Shown piece by piece: positions 56,701-64,000 of a DNA stretch of 64,000 nt. Each line of letters begins with the position of its first letter. Within the stretch, counting starts at the first letter, position 1. The DNA is from Paraniabella ginsengisoli (lineage in GTDB: Bacteria > Bacteroidota > Bacteroidia > Chitinophagales > Chitinophagaceae). Made by a program: the position numbers and the translations under genes. Location of the stretch: assembly GCF_022513635.1 (NCBI RefSeq), contig NZ_JAKWBL010000001.1:310001-374000 (forward strand), given 5' to 3'. The notes below the pieces were generated by a model that worked only from the letters and a program-made list of their open reading frames with translations, was not told where the DNA came from and ran no database searches.

Positions 56701-57636
56701 TTATAAACTCAAATACGTCTCGAAAAAGCGAGCTGCTTCTTCTTTGGTAGGTTGTTTCAAAGGGCGCACTAATCTAAATCCTACAAAAGGAGCATCTGCA
56801 TTCCACCATTTACTTTTAGGTATTTGAGGGTCTCTTCTGTTCCAGATCAAATCAGATGGTTCGCGATTGGCGCTTCTCAACTTGTCCGCATAATCATCAT
56901 AATCCCCGCCACGTACCACCAAAGGATGTTTTGTAGTGGGCGTATTTACCGGGTCTTTGGCTCCTTTTTCTATCTTACCATAAGCATCTTCGGCATATTG
57001 GTCAAGCACCCATTCCTGCACATTACCCAAAATATCGTATAGTCCCCAGGCGTTGGGCTTTTTCAATCCGGTTTTATGATATTTATTTTCGCTGTTGGCA
57101 GCATACCAGGCATACTCTTTAAGTTGAGCGCTGTCATTACCAAAAGGATAAGCTGTTTTGGAACCAGCGCGGCAGGCATATTCCCATTCGGCTTCTGTTG
57201 GCAGCCTGTAAAAAACACCTGTTTTTTTATACAACCATTTGCAGTACATCAACGCGCCATGCTGCTTCATGCTGTTAGCGGGAAAACCGCCTTCTTTGCC
57301 CATTCCAAGAGTTACATCTACATAAGGCCTGGTGGGACGTGTAATAGCATCTACTTCACTGTTTTGTCCGTAAGTTTCGTCATTAAGATATAGTCCGTAT
57401 TCATCGTGGGTTACCTCTTTAGCGCCCATCCAAAAAGCAGTAAGGTCCACTTCATGTTGAGGCTTTTCATCTGCCTCTTTAGCGCTACCCATCATAAAGC
57501 TTCCTTCTTTTATGGGAACCATTTCAAATTTCACAGTACTGCCGGGAATGGCCTGTTCATATTTTTCAAATGCCTGATCCTGTGCCGAGGCATTTAGGGC
57601 AATCGCTCCACAGGCGATTAAAACAATCTCTCGCAT
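56701..57636 (-). CDS. formylglycine-generating-enzyme-like (SUMF1/FGE domain) secreted protein
   Basis: FGE-sulfatase domain protein, probably exported (MREIVLIACGAIALNASAQ). Family motifs are GSFMMGSAKEADEKPQHEVD, GAKEVTHDEYGLYL, FYRLPTEAEWEYACRAGSKT, NAWGLYDILGNVQEWVLDQY, VVRGGDYDDYADKLRSANRE and FVGFRLVRPL. Length, 311 residues. Whether it is a true formylglycine generator is doubtful: no sulfatase is adjacent, and many Bacteroidota paralogues (including gliding GldK-like proteins) are non-catalytic. It lies near a Tat-exported oxidoreductase on the same strand, with a repeat between them. Confidence 0.88.
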   Translation of the reverse strand: MREIVLIACGAIALNASAQDQAFEKYEQAIPGSTVKFEMVPIKEGSFMMGSAKEADEKPQHEVDLTAFWMGAKEVTHDEYGLYLNDETYGQNSEVDAITRPTRPYVDVTLGMGKEGGFPANSMKQHGALMYCKWLYKKTGVFYRLPTEAEWEYACRAGSKTAYPFGNDSAQLKEYAWYAANSENKYHKTGLKKPNAWGLYDILGNVQEWVLDQYAEDAYGKIEKGAKDPVNTPTTKHPLVVRGGDYDDYADKLRSANREPSDLIWNRRDPQIPKSKWWNADAPFVGFRLVRPLKQPTKEEAARFFETYLSL

Positions 57637-57792
57637 GGGCTTAAAGATATAAAACTAAGTCGAAATTATTTTGTGCAAACGTTTGTTTAGGGTGGTTGAA
57701 CAAATTTTGCTATTTTTCATGTGTCATTTTTGTTTTTACCATTTATCAAAATAAACCCGATATTATCGGATTTCGCCTAAAAAATCATAACG

Positions 57793-58701
57793 ATGCAAAG
57801 ACGGTCTTTTTTAAAGAACAGCCTGCTCTCAACAGGCTCACTAGCTATAGCTTCTGCAAGTTTTGGCAGAACTCAAACAGTTGAAGGGCAAACATTTCAT
57901 CTTGATTATGCCCCACACGATGGCATGTTTGCCAATAGCGCAGGGAAAGATTTTATAGATCAGTTAAAATATATGCACGACCTGGGTTTCAGATCTATAG
58001 AAGATAACGGAATGGCAGGAAGGACGCCTGAAATGCAAAGCAAAATTGGTGAAACCCTTGCAAAACTCAACATGAGAATGGGTGTATTTGTAGTGCCCAA
58101 AGGCGGTAACGGAGCTAATACATTAGCTGCGAAAAAGAAAGAACATATTGATATTTTTCTGGATGGCTGCCGAAAATCAGTTGAAGTTGCGAAACGTTGC
58201 AATGCTAAGTGGGTAACAGTAGTTCCCGGTGATTTTGAAAAATCTTTGCCACTTGCCATACAAACAGCTAATGTAGTGGAAGCCTTGCGCCGTGGCGCCG
58301 AAATTTTTGAGCCACACGGAATTATAATGGTGCTGGAGCCGCTAAGTGATACACCCGACTTATTCTTAAGGTATTCAACTCAAACTTATGAGATATGCAA
58401 AGCTGTAGATAGTCCAAGCTGTAAGATATTATATGATGCTTATCACATGCAAAAGAATGAGGGAAATTTGATTAAGAATATGGAATTATGCTGGGATGAA
58501 ATTCCTTATATACAGGTAGGCGATAATCCCGGACGTAAAGAACCTACAACCGGAGAGGTTAATTATAAAAACGTATTCAAGTTTTTACATGAAAAAGGAT
58601 ACAAAGGTGTAGTTGGAATGGAACATGGCATATCCCAAGCTGGAAAAGCCGGGGAGGAAAGACTGGTACAGGCTTACAGAGAAGTAGATGATTTTATGTA
58701 A
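57793..58701 (+). CDS. Tat-type TIM-barrel sugar isomerase/epimerase (hydroxypyruvate-isomerase-like)
   Basis: Xylose-isomerase-like TIM barrel. An RR-type signal (MQRRSFLKNSLLSTGSLAIA) is followed by HLDYAPHDGMFANSAGKDFI, LGFRSIEDNGMAGRTPEMQS, the metal-site Glu in IIMVLEPLSDTPDLF, Asp/His in CKILYDAYHMQKNEGNLI, GDNPGRKEPTTGEVNY and GMEHGISQAG. Length, 302 residues. The domain is closest in look to hydroxypyruvate isomerase Hyi, but the true substrate is unknown. It is divergent from the FGE gene and lies near a second Tat-exported sugar enzyme, suggesting a joint carbohydrate function. Confidence 0.9.
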   Translation: MQRRSFLKNSLLSTGSLAIASASFGRTQTVEGQTFHLDYAPHDGMFANSAGKDFIDQLKYMHDLGFRSIEDNGMAGRTPEMQSKIGETLAKLNMRMGVFVVPKGGNGANTLAAKKKEHIDIFLDGCRKSVEVAKRCNAKWVTVVPGDFEKSLPLAIQTANVVEALRRGAEIFEPHGIIMVLEPLSDTPDLFLRYSTQTYEICKAVDSPSCKILYDAYHMQKNEGNLIKNMELCWDEIPYIQVGDNPGRKEPTTGEVNYKNVFKFLHEKGYKGVVGMEHGISQAGKAGEERLVQAYREVDDFM

Positions 58702-58707
58702 GGAAAA

Positions 58708-58766
58708 AGTTGACCGTTGACAGATGAAAGTTGACAAGAAGTGGCACAAACTGTCAACTTTCAACT
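58708..58766. repeat. TTGACAG-type short inverted repeat
   Basis: GTTGACCGTTGACAGATGAA and AGTTGACA face TGTCAACTTTCAACTGT. Same word type as in the gltX coding region at 19620-19640. Confidence 0.6.
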
Positions 58767-58782
58767 GTAACACTATAAACTT

Positions 58783-60244
58783 TTACTTCACATCCCCCAT
58801 CCATTTCCTAACTAAGGGAGATAGAAAAAGTATTAAAGCTCCTGCAATGGCCGAGGCTATAGCTATTTCCTTTAAGATCGTAGCATAATAAGGAAGGGAA
58901 GCGATAGCATTATTTTGAACAGCTTCCGGAACACTCATCATTTTACCGATCTTTCCTGCTAAAAACTCACCGCCGGCACTGGCGAAAAACCAAATGCCCA
59001 TCATTACCGCTACCATTCTTATTGGCGAAAGTTTGGTAACCATTGATAATCCAATGGGGGATAGGCAAAGCTCACCTGCAATGATAAACATATATCCCAT
59101 CGCAAATGCAAAAAGGCTGATCAGCCCGTTTTCGGCATTCAAACATGCCAGATAAAATACCATGAACCCTGCGGCCATTAATACAAACGAAAAGCCGAAC
59201 TTAACTGGTGTTGAAGGTTCCACTCTTCGTTTGGCTAACCATGTCCATAGCCAGGCAAAAAGAAACTTAATATAATTACCCACCCGGGAGGCAAGAAATT
59301 ATTCACGGCTAAAGCTGGAAGTTCTGTGCCCATTACATGCATATCTACATTTCGCATTGCAAATAAATTCAACGCTCCTGCATTTTGCTCATAAAAAGCC
59401 CAAAAGAATATGGAGAAAACAACCATAAACAAAGCCGCAATTAATTTATTCCTGCCAGCTACTTCCATTCTAAAAGCTTCCCATAAAACATATACAATGG
59501 CCAGTGCACCCAAAATGCCCATAAAATAGTCCATTATTTCATGGCGGTTGAAAAGTGCGATAACAATAGGCACAATTAACAGTGATGCTCCATAAATCAG
59601 GTACTCTGTATTAATGCCGAAGGTGCGTTTTTTAGTGCTTCCATATTTGGAGGTAGGCCTCTGTGTTCAAGAGATTTTTGTCCGAAAATAAAAACAACTA
59701 ATCCTAATAACATAAAAATACCAGCCAAACCAAAACCATAATGCCAGTTGATCTTTTGCCCTACATACCCGCAAAGCAATCCGCCCAAAGCCGCACCAAT
59801 ATTGATTCCCATATAAAATAAAGAGAAACCGCTGTCGCGGCGAGGATCATTTGCTTCATATAAAGTGCCGACTAAACTGGAAATATTCGGTTTGAAAAAT
59901 CCATTGCCACAAATGATAAATGCCATACCTGAAAAGAAGCTCCATTCCTGCGGTAGTGCCAGTACTAAATGTCCTATGGTCATAAGAAGGCCGCCGTAAA
60001 TCACTGCTCGTCGATAACCCAGAAAACGATCGGCCAGCATGCCGCCCAACATTGGGACTGTATAAACTAATGCTGAGTAAGCACCGAGAATACCGTAAGA
60101 TTTTGGTTCATCAAATTTTAACTCTGTTACCATGTAGGCAATCAGCAATGCTTTCATTCCATAAAAGGAAAAGCGTTCCCACATTTCTGCGAAGAATAAC
60201 AAGTATAGTTGGCGGGGTTGCCGCATTGAAGCTGTTTGTTGCAT
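58783..60244 (-). CDS. POT-family proton-dependent peptide transporter, two frameshifts
   Basis: Inner-membrane di/tripeptide:proton symporter (PTR2/POT, DtpT-like). Seen are the first-helix motif FFAEMWERFSFYGMKALLI (ExxER-type), LGGMLADRFLGYRRAVIYGG, GNGFFKPNISSLVGTLY (PTR2 signature 2 region), DSGFSLFYMGINIGAALG and FWAFYEQNAGALNLFA. Frame is lost at plus-strand T6 (59628-59633) and A5 (59257-59261); one base each gives EALKKRTFGINTEYLIYG and LSFFFAWLWTWLAKRRV. Joined length is about 487 residues. It lies 3' of a homologous transporter on the same strand, a likely ancient duplication. Confidence 0.92.
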
Positions 60245-60261
60245 TATGTTCTAAAATTAAA

Positions 60262-60292
60262 AAAGTCCCAAAATCAAATGATTCGGGACTTT
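60262..60292 (-). terminator. intrinsic terminator between the two POT genes
   Basis: AAAGTCCC/GGGACTTT stem with an internal ATC/GAT pairing; T-rich on the minus strand. It ends the upstream POT gene 16 nt after its stop and would separate the two transcripts. Confidence 0.8.
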
Positions 60293-60308
60293 AAAATTAC
60301 TTGTATAA

Positions 60309-62104
60309 TTATCTTACGCCGTGCATTAGTTTTTTCAAAACGGGTGTTAGTAAAATAATCAATACACCCAATGCCATTGGAATAAATGTGAAGATTAAGA
60401 AAAAGGTCTGCATGTCATATTTGGCCGTTATTTTATCAATCTCACCCCCAATGCTTCCGGCTAATTTATTTCCGATAGCAATAGCCAGATACCAGATTCC
60501 AAACATAATACCAATCATTCTTCCAGGAACAAGTTTGCTCAAATAAGACAAGCCAACGGGAGAAATGAATAATTCGCCAAGTGTATGGAACAAGTAAGCA
60601 AACACTAACCAAATGAGGCTTACCTGTGCTACTTTTGCTCCTTGTGGAATAGATGAAGCTCCAATGGCTAAAGCAGCAAAACCAATACCCAGCAATATCA
60701 TTCCTATTCCATTTTTTACAGTAGCTGGAGGGTTGAATTTGCTCTCCCATATTTTAGATACCAATGGCGCCAGGCTAATGATGAATAAAGAATTAAGAAT
60801 ACCAAACCAAGTAGCAGGTATCTCCGATTTTTCTTCAACATATTGTTGGCTGAGCATATAAATAACAAGTCCCCAGATTAACAAGAATCCTACAGCTAGA
60901 ATAATATTACCTAACGCATATTTTTTAAAAGTCTGACCGAACAGTTTTATTAGGACATAGGAAATAATGGCCATTGGGGCTACGGTAATCAATGTATTAA
61001 CAATATTAAAAGCTATTTTACCGCTACCTTCCAAAACCCTGTCTGTGTAGTCATTCGCAAAAATCGTCATGGAGCCGCCAGCTTGCTCAAAAGATGCCCA
61101 GAAAAAAACCGTAATGAACGCTAGTACAATAATAGCAATCATGCGGTCTCTTAACACCGGTGTATATTGACTGATCCTTTTCACAAGAATAAAAATGAAT
61201 AAACCCAAGGCAATTAGCACAACAAAATTGCTCCCAGATAAACCGCCTACCGTAAAGTTGAACAATTTGGAGGAAGTGATTTTAGAAATGGGATCATTAA
61301 TAACCCAAACTAATCCTGTAATAGAAACAATAGCGATAATTACCAAATCAAAAATCGAAAAAGGGTTTAATGGCGCTTTATCCATATTGTTAGCGATATC
61401 TATCTTTTCAACAACACTACCTTCTGTGCTTTCCGCTACTTCAATATCTTTTTTATTTTAACAGGCTTTAAACCTATGCTTCCAAAAATGCCCTGAGTAA
61501 AATAAAACTGAAGCATACCAACCAGCATAAATATGCCGGCAAGGCCAAATCCATAACTCCATCCAACTTTCTCACCAAGATAACCGCAAAGCAGCATGCC
61601 CAAAAATGCCCCCGAATTAACGCCCATATAAAATATAGTATAGGCGCCGTCTTTCTTTTGCTGGTTTTCTTTATACATTTCAGACAGGATAGATGTCATA
61701 TTAGGTTTGAAAAATCCATTACCTAAAACAAGTAAAATCAGGCCCATATATAAAAACATCTGATTGGTTTCAATAGCCATGGAAGCATGACCCAATGTCA
61801 TAAGTGAAGCGCCTAATACTACCGCCCATCGGTAACCCAAAATCTTGTCTGCAAAATAGCCTCCCAAAATTGGCGTTAAATAAGCCATTGCGGTGTACGA
61901 TCCGTACAAGGCAAGCGCATGTTCACGTGGCCATCCCCAGCCTGGGTTGTCACCAATTAAGGACGATGTCAGAAACAACACCAGCAAAGCCCTCATGCCA
62001 TAGTAGGAAAACCTTTCCCACATTTCCGTAAAGAATAATACAAATAAACCTGAAGGGTGGCCCAATACGCGGCTCTTAAAAAAGTCGTTTTCGGTTGCGG
62101 ACAT
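60309..62104 (-). CDS. POT-family proton-dependent peptide transporter, one frameshift
   Basis: Second peptide transporter, about 600 residues when joined, longer than its neighbour because of an extended central loop. Motifs: LFFTEMWERFSYYGMRALLV, LGGYFADKILGYRWAVVLG, GNGFFKPNMTSILSEMY, DGAYTIFYMGVNSGAFLG, FWASFEQAGGSMTIFAN and GELFISPVGLSYLSKLVPG. Frame is lost at plus-strand T6 (61449-61454); one T gives VKIKKDIEVAESTEGSVVEK. It resembles Bacteroidota POT proteins found beside DtpT-like partners. Upstream minus strand has only a partial promoter box (TATATTTA). Confidence 0.93.
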
Positions 62105-62259
62105 ATTAATATTTTTTACAAGATTAGTAAATATAGCAATTTAGCCATAAGCAAATACAACACGGCAAATATAGGTGGTATGGAAATATTTTAAGCAGGA
62201 AGGCTGTTGCGCCTGGTTATTCTTTTCATTACCTTCACCACCTCTAAAAAATAGCATAA

Positions 62260-63543
62260 ATGAACATATTAATACTTGGAGGCGGTGGAAGAGAACATGC
62301 CCTGGCCTGGAACATTAAAGAAAGAGGACAAGGAAAACATGAATTATTCATAGCGCCTGGTAATCCGGGTACGGCGCAATGCGGAACTAATATCGACATT
62401 GCCATTACCGATTTTGAAGAGCTTGGTAAATTTTGTATTGATAACAAAATTGAAATGGTAATTGCAGGTCCAGAAGAACCTTTGGTGAAAGGGGCTTGGG
62501 ATTATTTTCAAAAAGATCAGCTAAAGCATATTCATTTTATTGGTCCATCGCAATTTGGCGCTCAGTTGGAAGGCAGCAAAGCATTCGCCAAAGCTTTCAT
62601 GCATAGGCATGATATTCCTACCGCAGCATATAAAGAGTTTTCGGCAGAACAATTTGAAGAAGGCGTTAATTATCTAAAAGCACATTCATTACCAATTGTA
62701 TTAAAAGCCGATGGACTCGCAGGAGGAAAAGGCGTGGTGATTTGCGAAACACATGCCGATGCTATTATGGAATTTGAAGCTATGTTGGTGCAGGCGAAAT
62801 TTGGTGATGCCAGTAAAACGGTTGTGGTAGAACAGTTTTTAGACGGAATTGAAATGAGCGTATTTATTTTGACGGATGGTAAAGAATACGTGTTATTGCC
62901 CGAAGCCAAGGATTACAAACGTATTGGCGAAACAGATACTGGTCTAAATACAGGTGGCATGGGCGCTGTAAGCCCCGTGCCTTTTGCATCAGAAGAATTT
63001 ATGGAAAAAGTGACCAGAAAAATTATCAAACCAACTGTAGCGGGTTTAGAAAATGAAAGTATAAACTATACCGGTTTTGTTTTTATCGGTTTAATAAAAG
63101 TGAACAATGAGCCTTATGTAATTGAATACAATTGCCGCATGGGCGATCCTGAAACGGAAGTGGTAATGCCGCGCTTAAAAAATGATCTGGCTGAACTTTG
63201 CCTGGCAGCAGCACAACACACATTAAGCGATATAAAAATTGAAACGGATGATCGCAGCGCTGCAACAGTAGTAGCAGTAAGTGGAGGCTATCCCGGCAAT
63301 TTCGAAAAAGGATATGCCATTTCTTTCCCCCTCCTTCGGAGGGTTGGGGGAGGTTATTATTTTCCAGGCAGGTACAAAAGAAAAAGATGGTGACATTGTA
63401 ACCAGCGGCGCCGCGTACTTTGCGCCACTTCATTTGCCAACAGCATTCCCGAAGCGGTAGCCAAATCAAAAGAAGCTTTGTCTAAAATAAAATTTGATGA
63501 TATGTATTTTAGAAAGGATATTGGCTACGAGTTTGACGCTTAG
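62260..63543 (+). CDS. purD: phosphoribosylamine-glycine ligase, two frameshifts and an internal palindromic insertion
   Basis: Second step of purine synthesis: joins glycine to phosphoribosylamine with ATP. Seen are MNILILGGGGREHALAWNIK, the ATP-grasp region PIVLKADGLAGGKGVVIC, VEQFLDGIEMSVFILTDGK, DTGLNTGGMGAVSPVPF and EYNCRMGDPETEVVMPRL. Frame is broken in a G-rich palindrome (63321-63352), where two G appear lost, and near 63408, where GGCGCCGCG should be GGCGGCCGCG. Corrected, the end reads GTKEKDGDIVTSGG, then RVLCATSFANSIPEAVAKSK and FRKDIGYEFDA. The palindrome adds a few residues (PLLRRGLGE-like) at a surface loop between conserved strands. Confidence 0.93.
63321..63352. repeat. palindromic element inside purD
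   Basis: CCCCCTCCTTCGGAGGG followed by TTGGGGGAGG. The CCCTCC/GGAGGG hairpin with a TTC loop and the flanking CCCCC/GGGGG match a common intergenic palindrome type, related to the CCCCTCTCC hairpin at 32764. Here it sits inside a coding region. Confidence 0.7.
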
Positions 63544-63553
63544 ATTTTTATTG

Positions 63554-63600
63554 ACCCGGCTGAAGAATAGGTGGCATCAATATTGCGTCGCACTCTTCAG
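63554..63600 (+). repeat. dispersed intergenic repeat copy after purD
   Basis: CCCGGCTGAAGAATAGGTGG matches the start of 38268-38322 with one difference, followed by GCATC, TTGCGTCGCACTCTTCAG. Confidence 0.85.
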
Positions 63601-63642
63601 TTGATGTACATTTATCATCTGTTAATTCTTCAAAACAAGTAT

Positions 63643-64000
63643 ATGGTCCGGTTAAAAAATGCGATCCCTTTGTCTTTGTTGGCGGCAATTTGTATAAATG
63701 CCTATGGTCAGGGTAAAATAGATAACGAAACCAAAAAGCAATTAGCTGGTCAGGCGCCCGTTACTGTAAAAACAGCTGTTGGACCTTTGGTTTTGCAGCC
63801 TCCATTTAAAACAGAATCGGCAAATAAAAACAGCAGAACGATCGACTGGCCGGAAGGGCAAACGCCAAAGACGCCTGAAGGATTTACAGTTACGCGTTTC
63901 GCCGACAAGCTCGAAAACCCGCGTTGGACTTATATTGCGCCAAATGGAGACTATTTTATTGCTGAAGCAGGCACTCGTAAAAGCGCGAATCAAATTACTT
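63643..64000 (+). CDS. sorbosone-dehydrogenase-like PQQ/beta-propeller protein, 3' end beyond window
   Basis: Start MVRLKNAIPLSLLAAICINA is a signal peptide. The mature part begins with a Gln/Lys-rich linker and then the family entry EGFTVTRFADKLENPRWTYI followed by APNGDYFIAEAGTRKS, matching the first blade of sorbosone dehydrogenase / soluble glucose dehydrogenase (GSDH) proteins. Only 119 codons are visible. It probably oxidises a sugar in the periplasm with PQQ by family, but the catalytic residues lie outside the window. Confidence 0.75.
   Translation, partial: MVRLKNAIPLSLLAAICINAYGQGKIDNETKKQLAGQAPVTVKTAVGPLVLQPPFKTESANKNSRTIDWPEGQTPKTPEGFTVTRFADKLENPRWTYIAPNGDYFIAEAGTRKSANQIT

Noticed and set aside
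56701..57636. Sulfatase-activating pair
   Set aside because: The FGE-domain protein has no sulfatase neighbour in the window, so sulfatase activation is not claimed.

Overview
The window is chromosomal DNA from a member of the Bacteroidota, most likely Chitinophagaceae or a close relative (inference). The support is a SusC/SusD pair, SusD and other lipoproteins with lipoboxes, promoter boxes of the TAnnTTTG type, near absence of Shine-Dalgarno sites, and AT-rich intergenic DNA full of short dispersed palindromes. Most genes are housekeeping or carbohydrate-related. At least 37 single-base (rarely two-base) indels break about 24 otherwise normal genes, and nearly all are contractions of A/T or G homopolymers. 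I read these as unpolished long-read assembly errors, so broken genes are annotated here across the frameshifts as single CDSs.

Layout. 1-7.5 kb: a trehalose-type utilisation locus (trehalase, SusC, SusD, MFS permease). 7.5-10.7 kb: a copper-type P-ATPase and an NlpC/P60 hydrolase, bracketed by inverted copies of a dispersed repeat. 10.8-20.1 kb: fumC, a GxxExxY nuclease-like gene embedded in GCCACGAAT repeats, trmD, an S4 protein, an M20 dipeptidase, a DUF7151 repeat lipoprotein, a cysteine desulfurase and gltX. 20.1-29.1 kb: an accessory stretch with two RibD/DHFR-like reductases, a short UvrA-like ATPase, an AAC(3)-I-like acetyltransferase, a PhyH oxygenase, DUF4180, an AraC regulator, a HEPN-like protein and a membrane protein. 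Its right half looks like an integron-type gene-cassette array with attC-like palindromes. 29.2-35.2 kb: alanine dehydrogenase, tsaE, a ClC channel and a UvrD/PcrA helicase. 35.3-44 kb: three LTxxQ (Spy/CpxP-like) modules, a repeat-tailed pseudouridine synthase, yqeY, a lipase, mdh, tRNA-Gln and a short polysaccharide cluster. 44-54.7 kb: ispD, folC, DUF2200, a LolC/E-type permease, rbfA, glycerate kinase, GH29 fucosidase and mfd. 54.7-64 kb: YdeI-like protein, a Tat-exported Gfo/Idh oxidoreductase, an FGE-domain protein, a Tat-type TIM-barrel isomerase, two POT peptide transporters, purD carrying an internal palindromic element, and the start of a sorbosone-dehydrogenase-like gene.

The most interesting material is the candidate cassette array (24.9-29.1 kb), the GxxExxY gene with its repeats, the several dispersed palindromic repeat families, and promoters placed only 3-7 nt before start codons, which implies leaderless transcripts. 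No integrase, transposase, CRISPR array, rRNA or prophage was seen.
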